Below are positions 45,225 to 53,671 of a DNA stretch of 64,000 nt, in pieces (the first letter of the stretch is position 1; every line of letters starts with the position of its first letter). The stretch lies in the NCBI GenBank assembly GCA_000717735.1, contig JOBE01000008.1:234765-298764 (forward strand). Reading direction: 5' to 3'. This stretch comes from Streptomyces griseoluteus (GTDB taxonomy: Bacteria > Actinomycetota > Actinomycetes > Streptomycetales > Streptomycetaceae). The position numbers and the translations under genes were made by a program. Under the pieces are notes generated by a model. It saw nothing but the letters and a program-made list of their open reading frames with translations, was not told where the DNA came from and made no database searches.

Positions 45225-46300
45225 GACTCCGCTTTCCCAGCCTGCTGCTCGTCGCTCTCTGCGGCCTCGCACCGGCTGTGCTCGGCAACCTCCTGCACTG
45301 GTCGGCGTGGCTGTGGGGCTTCATGTCCATGGGCACGGCCTCGGGCTCACTGTTGCTCGTACTGGCGTTCCTCGGCGGTGGCCACTCGCAGGCCGATCCG
45401 TACGGAACCGAGGAGCCCGAGCCGCCCGCAGCGCCCACGGAGCAGCCGTACCAGGAGACGCGGGTGGTCGACGCCGCGCTGTCGAGCGCCTTGGACGGCT
45501 ACGACTTCCTTTTCTCCGCCACGGTCTGGTGGCGGCCGGTCCCCGACCACGCCGACCGGTCCGAGGGCGCCTCCCCGGCCCTCGCCGCGTCCGCGATCGT
45601 CAGCCGGGCCCTGGAGATCGTCCGTCGCGAGCAGCCGGACCGGGCCAGCTTGGCGCGGTTCTTCCTGGAGGGAGAACTGAGCGTCCCGCTCCCCGACCGG
45701 AGCGGACGGGTGATGGCCCTGGCGGCAGACGCGACGCTGACGCTGGCCCCCGCCGACCGCGAGCGCCTGCGGAGGCTGAGTGACCTGCGCAAGGACGAGG
45801 AGATCTGGGAGTACGAGCGCCAGCGCGAGCGCAACAAGCGGCGCTACCTCGGTGACGACGTGCTCCAGAGCGCGGGCAGTGCGGTGGTCTGGTGGCTGGC
45901 CCGGCACGAGAACGAGATCGAGAAGGCGGTCGACATGATCGGACCGCTCGCCCAGATCGCCGCGGCCGCCAACGACGAGGAGGTGCCCGAACTCTTCCGT
46001 CACCTGCTCGTCCCACCCGTGGGCGCGCGGAGCGAAGCGACCGTCGGCGGCCCGCTGTGGGGCGACCCCGGCCCGGGAGCAGGGCCGTTCGACCGCGAGG
46101 CGGAGGTCGGGGCCGCCGACCGGCTGGTTCTGCTGCTGGCGGCGGTGGGCGTGAAGCCGGACATGGACGAGTACAGGGTGCTCGTGAACCGTGTACTGAT
46201 GAGCTTGGAGATGGCCGAGCTGTACGAGGCCGCCGACGAGATCAGACGGACCCTCTGCCCGACGTCCGACGGCGCTGACGCCGGCGAGGACGAAAGCTGA
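45221..46300 (+). CDS. Membrane-anchored protein of unknown function
   Basis: 359 residues. The N-terminus has two membrane helices (LLLVALCGLAPAVLGNLLHW, GFMSMGTASGSLLLVLAFL) followed by a large cytoplasmic region. One portion is highly charged (DLRKDEEIWEYERQRERNKRRYLGDD) and likely helical. A later part (AADRLVLLLAAVGVKPDMDE, EMAELYEAADEIRRTL) is also helical. The ATG is coupled to the broken gene upstream. No known domain recognised. It ends just before a strong terminator and the first ychF-end repeat. Confidence 0.8.
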   Translation: MRLRFPSLLLVALCGLAPAVLGNLLHWSAWLWGFMSMGTASGSLLLVLAFLGGGHSQADPYGTEEPEPPAAPTEQPYQETRVVDAALSSALDGYDFLFSATVWWRPVPDHADRSEGASPALAASAIVSRALEIVRREQPDRASLARFFLEGELSVPLPDRSGRVMALAADATLTLAPADRERLRRLSDLRKDEEIWEYERQRERNKRRYLGDDVLQSAGSAVVWWLARHENEIEKAVDMIGPLAQIAAAANDEEVPELFRHLLVPPVGARSEATVGGPLWGDPGPGAGPFDREAEVGAADRLVLLLAAVGVKPDMDEYRVLVNRVLMSLEMAELYEAADEIRRTLCPTSDGADAGEDES

Positions 46301-46317
46301 CCGGCAGGCAGGTACGC

Positions 46318-46355
46318 CCACGGGGGCCCGGCTCCGAAGAGCCGGGCCCCCGTGG
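46318..46355 (+). terminator. Strong terminator with CGAA loop
   Basis: A 17-bp perfect stem (core arm CACGGGGGCCCGGCTC) with loop CGAA, 18 bp after the stop of the 45221 gene. On the minus strand it lies 13 bp beyond the first ychF-end repeat. Its loop-side sequence CCGAAGA matches that of the present ychF terminator, so it may be the ancestral one. Confidence 0.85.
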
Positions 46356-46367
46356 CAACGTCACGCG

Positions 46368-46512
46368 TCAGACGTTGAAGCGGAACGTCTGCGGTCTGAT
46401 CCTGACCTGCGGCGGAGCCTCCCGCATGCCCCTGACCTGGGGTTTCCTGGTTGGCATGCGTTGGCTCCCGACGGCCGTTCACGGGTGTCCCGCGGACTGG
46501 CTGCGGACCGTG
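46368..46512. repeat. att-like repeat 1: ychF 3'-end copy plus flank
   Basis: ACGTTGAAGCGGAAC at 46372-46386 reads on the minus strand as Phe-Arg-Phe-Asn-Val-TGA, the end of YchF. The next 125 bp match 51442-51572 at roughly three quarters of positions (for example CTCCTGACCTGCGGCG-like and CGGACTGGCTGCGGACCG blocks). Interpreted as the distal boundary of stacked islands. Confidence 0.65.
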
Positions 46513-46520
46513 GGACACCC

Positions 46521-48701
46521 TCACTCGGATGACGCGGGCCTCTCGTCCGTCATACCCAGGCGAGCCTGTTCCTCCTCGACGATCCGACGTGCCAGCTCGG
46601 TGTCCGACACGTCGACCGCGTCCGGGGTGGCTTCGGCCACGGCGCTGCGCCGGGCATAGGCATCGAACAGGCGCGCCTTGGCTTCCAGCATCTTCACCAT
46701 GCGTTCGTCCACGCCTCCGGTGGCGAGGAGACGGTGCACGCGAACCGGCCTGACCTGGCCCATACGGTGGGCCCGGGCCACCGCCTGATGTTCGATGGTC
46801 GGCTTGATCTGGGGTTCGCAGATGACGACGACGGAAGCGGCCTGCATGTTGAGGCCGACGCCCGCTGCCTGGATCTGCCCCAGGAGCACCGCCGGGCCCT
46901 GGACACCGGCGAAGTCGTCGACGATCTCCTGGCGGCGCTGGGCCGGGACGCCGCCGGTCAGCGGACCGAACACCAAAGTGGCCCCGGCGGTTTCGGCCGC
47001 GAGGGCCTCCTTCACCACGGCCAGTACGTCCTTGAAGTTGGAGAAGACCACCGTCTTCTGCCCGTTCTCGCCGGCCTCCTGAACGATCTCCCGAAGCCGT
47101 TCCAGCTTGGCCGACTTCTCGGGGCGCATGTACGCGGCCCTGCGCATGGCCATGAAGTTGCCCGCGCGCACGGCTTCGCGGTACGCCTCCTCGTCCGAAG
47201 CACTCAGCTCCTCCCACTCGTCGGTCTGCTGAAGGCTCGGGAGTTCCGTCAGCACGTCCTCCTGGTTGCGCCGCAGGTAGACCGGGGCCACAGCCTTGCG
47301 AAAGGCGACCGATCCGGCCAACGCGTCCCGTTCACCGAGGGAGTCCGCGACGTCGCCGTCGAGCATCCGGACCAAGTTGCGGAACTCCACGACCCTGTTC
47401 TCCATCGGGGTTCCGGTCATGAAAAGGGTGCGCTCGCAACGCTCCGCCCACAGGCCGACCGCCTGGGACCGCTTGGCCTTCGGGTTCTTCACGGAGTGCG
47501 CTTCGTCGACCACCAGCAGCCCGACCTCCCCGCCGCCCGGAGCGGGAAAGCCACGCAGCGCGTCGAACGTGGTCACCCCAACGCCGCCCCGCCCCTTCCA
47601 GTCGGCGAACGCGTAGCGGCGGTCGGGACCGTGGAGCACCATGACGCGCAGTGCACTGCGGGCCTCGATCTCCCGTGTCCAGTTCACGAGGACGCTCGCC
47701 GGGCAGACGACCATGAAGTGACTCTGTCCCTCGGCGGCCAGGTGGGCGAGGGCGGCGATCGCCTGGATGGTTTTCCCGAGGCCCATCTCGTCGCCGAGTA
47801 TCACCTTGCGCTGCGCAAGCGCGAACCGTGCGCCGAACGCCTGGTAGCCGCGCAGGGAGACCCGCCGGTGCGTGTCGTCGAGGTGCTGGGTCCGTACCCG
47901 CTCTGCGACCTCGTCCGGCAAAAACCCCTCTGCGGCAGCCGCGTCCGGCGGCCGTCCGGAGATTTCGGCGAGCAGGCTGTAGTACTCGGCGGAGCGGAGT
48001 TCGAAGTCCACCCAGGCCGCAACGTCGGACGAAGGACCCCGGAGCAGGTCCACCGACGCCTGGGCGAGGAGCTCGGGCAGGCCGGCCTGCTCCGCCTCAT
48101 CCACCAGCGACCGGGTCGCGGCGACCGCCGCCCACGCGCGAGCCTTCTTCTCCCGGCCGGCCAGAAGCATCCGGACCCTGCCGGCTGCGGGCCTCGCGTC
48201 GGCCAGCAACGGACCGAACCGTTCCGCCAGGACCGTGGCCTTGTCGACCGCACGCCGGGCGTCCGGGCCGGCCTCCACCAGGACGTGCAAGGCCATGACG
48301 AGCGCAGTAGTGCGCGGTTCCGGTCGGTCCACGTCGATGTGGACGGCCACGGTCTCGTGCACGGCCTCGGAAAGCCGGCGGGCGGCGGCGAGCATCTGGT
48401 CGACGGTGCGCTGCCCGACACCGGGAATCTGCCGCAGCCGGTAGGGACCCGCTTCGAGAACACTGCCCAGGGTGCGCAGTCCGCTCTTCTCGACGCTCCC
48501 CAGCCGCAGCCGCCCTTCGGTGACGTCCTGCAGCCGGGCGACGGGAATGGCGTCGAGCTCCCGCTTCACCGCCGCATCGTGGATCGGCTTCAGTGCCGCC
48601 TTTACTGCCTCGACCGCCCTGCTGTGGTCAGTGACCACACCTTGCACCGCCTCGTACAGCCGCGCTCCCCTCGCGACCGTGTCCCGCTCGCCACGTCCCA
48701 C
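46521..48701 (-). CDS. SNF2-family helicase/translocase with HhH motif
   Basis: 726-residue DNA-dependent ATPase starting at GTG 48701 (GAGAGGGGCGGG upstream). The N-terminal part has a helix-hairpin-helix (LRQIPGVGQRTVDQML, about 88-104) likely contacting DNA. The SF2/SNF2 core has motif I GDEMGLGKTIQA, motif II VVDEAHSVKN, motif III FMTGTPMEN, motif V GVGLNMQAASVVVICEP and motif VI QAVARAHRMGQ. SNF2 proteins translocate on double-stranded DNA and occur in several phage-defence systems. It is divergent from a methylase-specificity gene on the same island, suggesting joint action, which is inference. Confidence 0.9.
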   Translation of the reverse strand: MGRGERDTVARGARLYEAVQGVVTDHSRAVEAVKAALKPIHDAAVKRELDAIPVARLQDVTEGRLRLGSVEKSGLRTLGSVLEAGPYRLRQIPGVGQRTVDQMLAAARRLSEAVHETVAVHIDVDRPEPRTTALVMALHVLVEAGPDARRAVDKATVLAERFGPLLADARPAAGRVRMLLAGREKKARAWAAVAATRSLVDEAEQAGLPELLAQASVDLLRGPSSDVAAWVDFELRSAEYYSLLAEISGRPPDAAAAEGFLPDEVAERVRTQHLDDTHRRVSLRGYQAFGARFALAQRKVILGDEMGLGKTIQAIAALAHLAAEGQSHFMVVCPASVLVNWTREIEARSALRVMVLHGPDRRYAFADWKGRGGVGVTTFDALRGFPAPGGGEVGLLVVDEAHSVKNPKAKRSQAVGLWAERCERTLFMTGTPMENRVVEFRNLVRMLDGDVADSLGERDALAGSVAFRKAVAPVYLRRNQEDVLTELPSLQQTDEWEELSASDEEAYREAVRAGNFMAMRRAAYMRPEKSAKLERLREIVQEAGENGQKTVVFSNFKDVLAVVKEALAAETAGATLVFGPLTGGVPAQRRQEIVDDFAGVQGPAVLLGQIQAAGVGLNMQAASVVVICEPQIKPTIEHQAVARAHRMGQVRPVRVHRLLATGGVDERMVKMLEAKARLFDAYARRSAVAEATPDAVDVSDTELARRIVEEEQARLGMTDERPASSE

Positions 48702-48999
48702 GCACCCCGCCCCTCTCCCATAGTCCCCACATCATCCAGCAGACCGGGCACAACCTCCCGCGATTCCGCAGTGGCCCCAGCCCAGCCGGAGCGGCCCCGC
48801 AGTAAGGGGCACCAACACAGGAAGGGCGAGGGCGACGGTCGGCCGCGCCGTACAGGGCCGACACGCTAAGTCGATGGTGATGTGAGCCACTCCCGGGGCT
48901 TCCGTGCGGCCAACTCCCTCGGGCCGCGACTCATCCCCAGCCCCCTCAACCAGCAGGGAAACGAGAGCGAGTTCGCGCAGTCACACTGCGCACTAGCCA
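48702..48999. other. Divergent promoter region between helicase and methylase genes
   Basis: 298 bp with no convincing ORF. In-frame TAG at 48994-48996 bounds the methylase reading frame. Promoters for both genes must lie here, or, if the methylase is 5'-truncated, this is a junction. Confidence 0.6.
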
Positions 49000-50658
49000 T
49001 TGATTCGGCGTGCGGCACCGTCGGCGCCTCACATCAACCGTCGCTCACTCACGCTCACGCGGCTGCTTGTGGAAGCCCTGTCCCCCGAGCCCGGCGATCG
49101 TGTACTCGACCCCGCCTGCGGCACCGGGGGGTTCCTCACCGCCGCCGCGCAGCACATCGCACAGCAGGATCCCGGTGGCGGAGCCTCGTTCGAGGGCTAC
49201 GCCATGGATCACCGCAACCCCCACCTGGCCATGCTGAACCTGGCCCTGCACGGCATCGACCGGCCCCTGGTGCGTGCCTCCGATCCCGGGTCGCTCTTCC
49301 GGGACCTGGCCAATAGCATGGCCGAATTCGTGCTCTGCAATCCGCCGTTCAACCAGCGCGTCCAGGGCCTGGAACACCTCGACTGGCCCTTCGGGCCGCC
49401 GCCCGAGTCGAACGCAAACTTCGCCTGGATCCAACTCGCGTGGTCCCGACTCAGCGAGAAGGGGAAGGCGGCCCTGATCATGCCGTCGGGCGCCGCCTCC
49501 ACACGCGGTCGCGCAGCGGAGATCCGTCAGCACATGCTGGCCAACGACGCGCTTCTCGCCGTTGTCGCACTACCAGCCGATCTGTTCTCCCACACGACCG
49601 TCCCTGTACACCTCTGGCTACTCGCCCGTGACAAGTCCCGCCATGTCCCCGCCGGGGAAACCGAGTCCGTCCTCTTCATCGACGCGAGCCGACTCGGCAC
49701 ACAGGCTCCGCGCCAAGCGCGTGTGCTCGGCCCGGCGGACAGGAGCCGCATCAGCGGCCGGTTTCACGCCTGGCTGCGATCTCCCCGCTCGAGCCCCGAC
49801 GAACCCGGATTCTCCTGCTCGGTCTCGTACGACGAGATCCTGGAGAACGACGGCTGCCCCCTTGACCCCCGGCTGTACGTGGCGCCTGCGCGGGAGCAGC
49901 CGCCCGCGGCCCTGGACACGCGCCACCTGCTCGACCAACTGGTGAAGCAGGCCGAATCGACAGTCGGCGCGACGGCCCACCTCTGCAAGAGCTTCGACCG
50001 GAGCGAGCGGGTGGCGCGCGGCGAAAGCGAAGCCCCCCGTGTGCCGCTCCGGCGCGTGCTGGAGGGCACCGCGGAAGGGGTACCCGAGGCCCCTGGCCTG
50101 CTGCTCGCGGGACCGTCGGGAAGCCTGATCCGCGCCGACCACTACGTCGACGTCGGTGGCATCCCCGTCGTGATGCCCAAAGACCTGACGGGAAGCGGCT
50201 TCAGCACGGCGAGCATCCGGCACATCAGCGAGCGACAGGCCAGGGGGCTGGAGCGCTTCCACCTCCGCCTCGGCGACGTCGTCCTGGCACGCCGCGGAGA
50301 ACTTGGACGAGCCGCCGTCGTCCGCGAGGAACAGCACGGCTGGGTGTGCGGCACAGGGTGCTTCCTGCTGCGTCCCCCTGCCGGGCTCGACGCCGACTAC
50401 TTCGCCGCGTACCTACGCGGTCCGGAGGCACGCACGTGGCTGGAAGCCCACTCCACGGGGAGCATGAAGATGAAGACCATCTCCCTCAACGTGCTCGGCG
50501 ATCTGCCCGTGGTACTGCCCAGCCTGGCAACCCAGCAGGCGATCGCCGACACGATGAAGCGGCTGGACGAACACGAGCGCCTGCTGCGCAGGCAGCTCGA
50601 CCTGACGCAACGCATCCGTCATGACGCGCTGGACGGAGGCATCATCCCCACGCCGTAG
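49000..50658 (+). CDS. Fused N6-adenine DNA methylase and type I specificity-like protein
   Basis: 552 residues from TTG 49000; an in-frame TAG lies two codons upstream. The methylase part has motif I LDPACGTGGFL (about 36-46) and the catalytic NPPF motif IV (about 114-117), as in HsdM. The HsdM N-terminal helical domain (about 150 residues) is missing, so the gene may be 5'-truncated. From about residue 345 a single HsdS-type target-recognition domain follows (VPLRRVLEGT; GDVVLARRGELGRAAVV; MKMKTISLNVLGDLPVVLPSLATQQAIA), ending in a spacer-like helix. It would methylate adenine in a sequence set by its own TRD. No hsdR is adjacent; the SNF2 helicase and Uma2 flank it. Confidence 0.82.
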   Translation: MIRRAAPSAPHINRRSLTLTRLLVEALSPEPGDRVLDPACGTGGFLTAAAQHIAQQDPGGGASFEGYAMDHRNPHLAMLNLALHGIDRPLVRASDPGSLFRDLANSMAEFVLCNPPFNQRVQGLEHLDWPFGPPPESNANFAWIQLAWSRLSEKGKAALIMPSGAASTRGRAAEIRQHMLANDALLAVVALPADLFSHTTVPVHLWLLARDKSRHVPAGETESVLFIDASRLGTQAPRQARVLGPADRSRISGRFHAWLRSPRSSPDEPGFSCSVSYDEILENDGCPLDPRLYVAPAREQPPAALDTRHLLDQLVKQAESTVGATAHLCKSFDRSERVARGESEAPRVPLRRVLEGTAEGVPEAPGLLLAGPSGSLIRADHYVDVGGIPVVMPKDLTGSGFSTASIRHISERQARGLERFHLRLGDVVLARRGELGRAAVVREEQHGWVCGTGCFLLRPPAGLDADYFAAYLRGPEARTWLEAHSTGSMKMKTISLNVLGDLPVVLPSLATQQAIADTMKRLDEHERLLRRQLDLTQRIRHDALDGGIIPTP

Positions 50659-50741
50659 GCACTCGCGGCCGTGGCGAGGTGGGGAGCCGGGGCTCCGGGG
50701 AGCACCCGGCTCGCCGCAGCCGCACCCGCTACCGTGAAGCC

Positions 50742-51323
50742 ATGACCGCACTGCCCGACTGGATGCGCCCGCCCCGCGCGGAAGGCTGGTTCGCGGAGGA
50801 CCTGGACCACCTCCCCGAGGCCCCGCGCCACACCGAGCTGATCGACGGAGCCCTCGTATTCATGATGTCGCCCCAGCGGTCCTGGCACGGCCGTCTCGTC
50901 ACCGCTCTGACCACCACGCTCATGGCGCAGGCGCCGACCGGCGTCGAGGTCGAGCGGGAGATGACGATCCGCCTCGATGTCCGCAACCGCCCCGAGCCGG
51001 ACCTCCTGCTGACGGACCTGCCCTACGACCCCGACCGCACCTGGTACGCCCCCGATGACGTGAAGCTCGTTGTGGAGGTCGTCTCCCCCGAATCCGCCCA
51101 CCGGGACCGCACGGTCAAACTCCGGAAGTACGCGGAGGCCGGCATCCCGCACTACTGGTGCATCGAGGACGAGGACGGGGCACCCGTCGTGCACGTCTAC
51201 GAGCTCGACGAACCGACCGGCGGATACGCGCCCGCCGGCATCTTCCGCGGATCGCTCCAGCGCCCGGTGCCCTTCGAGATCAGCCTGGACCTCGACAAGC
51301 TCACACCGCCTCGCAGCCACTGA
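50742..51323 (+). CDS. Uma2-family PD-(D/E)XK nuclease-like protein
   Basis: 193 residues from ATG 50742. Uma2 features: RPEPDLLLTDLPYD, then VKLVVEVVSPESAHRDRTVKLRKYAEAGIPHYWCIE, with Asp and Glu-Val-Val of the PD-(D/E)XK-like centre. Uma2 proteins are numerous in Streptomyces and cyanobacteria and their function is mostly unproven. It lies 83 bp after the methylase gene in the same direction and could provide a nuclease to that system, or be an unrelated passenger. Confidence 0.88.
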   Translation: MTALPDWMRPPRAEGWFAEDLDHLPEAPRHTELIDGALVFMMSPQRSWHGRLVTALTTTLMAQAPTGVEVEREMTIRLDVRNRPEPDLLLTDLPYDPDRTWYAPDDVKLVVEVVSPESAHRDRTVKLRKYAEAGIPHYWCIEDEDGAPVVHVYELDEPTGGYAPAGIFRGSLQRPVPFEISLDLDKLTPPRSH

Positions 51324-51346
51324 AACGTCAGCACGGGAACGCGGAA

Positions 51347-51374
51347 GGGGACGGACTCCTCGTAGTCCGACCCC
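51347..51374 (+). terminator. Terminator after Uma2 gene
   Basis: GGGG-A-CGGACT pairs with AGTCCG-A-CCCC around a 6-nt loop, 24 bp beyond the Uma2 stop; one A-A mismatch. Confidence 0.6.
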
Positions 51375-51423
51375 CTCTGGCCTGCCCATTTGACGGTACT
51401 GCCAACATGCCGTAACGATTCAA

Positions 51424-51572
51424 CTACACGTTGAAGCGGAATGCCTGCGGCCCGCTCCTGACCTGCGGCGAAGCCGCATGCAGCCCTCTGGCCAGGCATT
51501 TCCCCGTTGGTGTGCGTTGGGTCCCGACGGTCATTTACGGGTGTCGTGCGGACTGGCTGCGGACCGGCCGGG
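51424..51572. repeat. att-like repeat 2: ychF 3'-end copy plus flank
   Basis: The minus strand reads Phe-Arg-Phe-Asn-Val (GTG) then TAG at 51424-51426. The core matches repeat 1 at 14 of 15 positions, and the flank to 51572 is the homologous partner of 46387-46512. Boundary between the helicase/methylase block and the toxin-antitoxin block. Confidence 0.65.
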
Positions 51573-51630
51573 CGCGCCGAGGCCGTGAGAATCCACGGCA
51601 TACCGACCGGCCCGTCGACGAGAGTGCGCA

Positions 51631-51915
51631 GGTGAACCATGGCTGCCCCCGGCTCTGCCCCGGGGACCGCGTGCTCGACGACATGCCCGGCTCGTACGAG
51701 ATCGACCCCTTCTGCTTCTGAGAGAACGACGGGGACCAGTTCCGCTGGCCGACGGTGCCCCTTGGAGCCAACAAGGTCTCTCTGACCGAGGCGCAGCGCA
51801 ACTATCAGGGCTCCGTCGCCTGCGACCAGCTCGGCCGGCGATACGTCCGGCCGCCCGCAGCGGACGAGCCACTCGACCCTGAGTGGCGCCCCACCGAGCG
51901 ACGCGCCCTCCTACG
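51631..51915 (+). pseudogene. CPCC-family cysteine-rich protein, degenerate
   Basis: The plus-strand frame reads RVLDDMPGSYEIDPFCF, TGA (51720-51722), then DQFRWPTVPLGANKVSLTEA and ACDQLGRRYVRPP. This matches the small CPCC family, in which the TGA position is a Trp codon (TGG) and the first cysteines form CPCC; here those cysteines are altered. The stop and cysteine losses mark it as a pseudogene. CPCC genes often neighbour toxin/immunity genes. Confidence 0.6.
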
Positions 51916-52009
51916 CCAAGCGCGACCGTCCCCTGCACTGCCGAAGCCTCATGGAACCCAACCTCGTTGAGTGAGCGCCGTTTCCGGATGGGATTCCGCA
52001 CCAGTGCCT

Positions 52010-52328
52010 GGAACTGCGGAAGTCGCGCCTACCTGACCCGGAGGCCGGCGCCCTCCAAGAACTCCGTAGCGATCCATCACGGTCCATGCGTAGGCGGCGA
52101 ACAGCGACAGCACGGCGGATAGGCAGGCGGAGTCCAGTCCGAGGCTCTGGAACCCAAGCGCAACACCGGAGCAGACTGAAAACGCCAGGAGCAGCACGCC
52201 GGCCGCTCGCCAGGGGTTGACGCCCCTGACGCGTACAGCGGCGCCAACACGATCACGCCTGCGACCTCACGAACGGTAAGAGGTAGTAGAAGGAACTTCT
52301 CCCGGATCCCTGTCCCGGAAATGGCCAC
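52010..52328 (-). pseudogene. Small membrane protein, frameshifted
   Basis: The minus strand begins MAISGTGIREKFLLLPLTVRE and continues VAGVIVLAPLYASGAS. The sense then passes to a second frame (GVNPWRAAGVLLLAFSVCSG, LSLFAAYAWTVMDRYGVL). Joining the frames near 52225 gives one plausible protein of about 95 residues with three hydrophobic segments. No family recognised. Confidence 0.5.
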
Positions 52329-52369
52329 CCGATCGGTAGATCATCCCAACGAGTGCGGGGACGACAGAT

Positions 52370-52379
52370 TGTGTACACA
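52370..52379 (+). promoter_or_regulatory. Palindrome in toxin-antitoxin promoter region
   Basis: TGTGTACACA, a perfect 10-bp palindrome, lies 24 bp before the antitoxin start and is a plausible operator for autoregulation by the Phd/YefM antitoxin, as is usual for this family. Confidence 0.5.
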
Positions 52380-52403
52380 TGGCACACTCGGTACCCTTGA
52401 AGC

Positions 52404-52673
52404 ATGACTCAGCCGCTGCCCATAGAGTCCATCCGCGACGTACGCGCTCACTTGGCCGAAGTCGTCGAACGGGCCGACCGCGACGACGTCCCCACTGTCA
52501 TCACCCGTCGCGGCAAGCAGGTTGCCGCCGTGGTCTCGATCGAGGTTCTGCGCAAGTACCAGGAGTGGGAAGAGCGCGAGATCAACCGCATCATCGACGA
52601 GCGCATGGCGAACCCGGCCGCCGGCGTCCCGATCGAGGACGTGATGAGGGAGACGCTGGCACGCAGTGAGTGA
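52404..52673 (+). CDS. Phd/YefM-family antitoxin
   Basis: 89-residue antitoxin. The N-terminal DNA-binding Phd/YefM fold has SIRDVRAHLAEVVERADRD and TVITRRGKQVAAVVSIEVLRKY. The acidic C-terminal tail (IDERMANPAAGVPIEDVMRETLARSE) would bind and neutralise the toxin. First gene of a two-gene operon overlapping the toxin gene by 8 bp. Likely autoregulated through the palindrome at 52370-52379. Confidence 0.92.
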   Translation: MTQPLPIESIRDVRAHLAEVVERADRDDVPTVITRRGKQVAAVVSIEVLRKYQEWEEREINRIIDERMANPAAGVPIEDVMRETLARSE

Positions 52674-52929
52674 CTACCGCACGGTGTTCCGGCCCGAGGC
52701 CCAAGCCGAGCTGCGCAAGATCCCGCGCGACATGGCTCTTCGCATCCTGGCCAAACTGACAGAGCTGGAGAGCGACCCCTTCGGCTTCAACACCACCGCA
52801 CTCGTATCCCAGCCTGAGCGCCGCCGCCTACGGGTCGGCGACTACCGTGTCGTCTACACGATCGACAACGGGGAGCTGGTGGTGTGGGTCGTACACGTCG
52901 GACACCGCTCCACGGTCTACGACACGTAG
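52666..52929 (+). CDS. RelE/ParE-family toxin
   Basis: 87-residue toxin starting at GTG 52666 inside the antitoxin 3' end. RelE fold features: FRPEAQAELRKIPRDMALRI, RRRLRVGDYRVVYTID and VVWVVHVGHRSTVYD, with basic and C-terminal Tyr residues expected for ribosome-dependent mRNA cleavage. It sits in a block of otherwise decayed genes, which fits selection for the TA pair to stabilise the island. Confidence 0.92.
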   Translation: MSDYRTVFRPEAQAELRKIPRDMALRILAKLTELESDPFGFNTTALVSQPERRRLRVGDYRVVYTIDNGELVVWVVHVGHRSTVYDT

Positions 52930-53013
52930 CCGCTCCAGGTGTTGCGGACTGCTGCGGACAGCACAACGACCTGACCCGCGTTCTCGCAGGTCAGGCCGTC
53001 TACGGGTGTGCGC

Positions 53014-53032
53014 TCAGACGTTGAAGCGGAAC
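53014..53032. repeat. att-like repeat 3: ychF 3'-end copy
   Basis: The minus strand reads Phe-Arg-Phe-Asn-Val (GTC) TGA; core ACGTTGAAGCGGAAC at 53018-53032 is identical to repeat 1 and to the functional ychF end. The sequence to its right differs from repeats 1 and 2. Confidence 0.65.
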
Positions 53033-53080
53033 CTGTAGTAGAGAGCTCCCACCTGCGGAAACGCGCGTTCTACAGTGGGC

Positions 53081-53104
53081 ATCCCAGCACCATCCCAGCA
53101 CGGG
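53081..53104. repeat. 24-bp direct repeat, left copy
   Basis: Begins ATCCCAGCACCATCCCAGCA and ends CGGG. Identical to 61967-61990, 8.9 kb away. The two copies bracket the integrase remnant, the unknown gene and the whole type I R-M operon. Confidence 0.85.
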
Positions 53105-53263
53105 GGTTCTATCCCAGCACCGTGCATCTGGACGGCTCTCGCCACCCCCACCCACCTTGCATGTCGGCACTCCGGCTCGTCTCCATGGATAGGGGGGACA
53201 TCGCGTCCATGGATGCAGGCTGCGGCACACTGCAGAACTTCCCGAAAGCGATGACATGTGCGA

Positions 53264-53399
53264 CTAGCCGACGGCTGTAGACCTTGACCGTCGTCTTGAC
53301 CGATCGTTGCCCCAGCCAACCCGAGACCGCACGGAGATCGACACCCCGTTGACCAAGGCTACGGAGGCTAAGAAGTCCCGCATGTTGCCGGGCGTGCAC
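53264..53399 (-). pseudogene. Tyrosine recombinase (integrase) C-terminal remnant
   Basis: The minus strand reads QRGVDLRAVSGWLGQRSVKT, then TTVKVYSRRL, matching the end of the catalytic domain of phage-type integrases: GVD-x-x-x-VS-x-WLGHRS-x-x-TT and the nucleophile Tyr. The upstream HxxR region is garbled (VHARQH) and no full ORF exists. Located between att-like repeat 3 and the unknown gene, as expected for an integrase at an island end. Confidence 0.65.
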
Positions 53400-53671
53400 T
53401 TGGCAGTGCTGTCCAGTCCCACCCAGGCTGACCGACGCCCATGCCAACCTCCATGGCTCGATCTCAAAGGCGCCCAGCAGGGGTACTGCGCCAAACTTGC
53501 AGCTGGCTCGCCGGCCGTGGCGGAGAACGCGACGATCGACTGTATGACTGAGCTTCGGCGATCAACACACCTCGCGAAGCGCTGCGTCGCACTTCTGAGC
53601 AACAGGGTGCGCCACGAACAGACTTACCAGAGAATGATCACGTCGAACTGCTTCATCATCGGGAGATTCTC

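Noticed and set aside
46375..46659. Plus-strand ORF starting MKRNVCGLILTCG, with a relative at 51431
   Set aside because: Arises from reading the att-like repeat in the non-coding direction; the similarity reflects repeated DNA, not a conserved protein.
51321..51345. Possible further ychF-end copy near ACTGAAACGTCAGC
   Set aside because: Only a few bases match the core and the FRFNV reading is not preserved.
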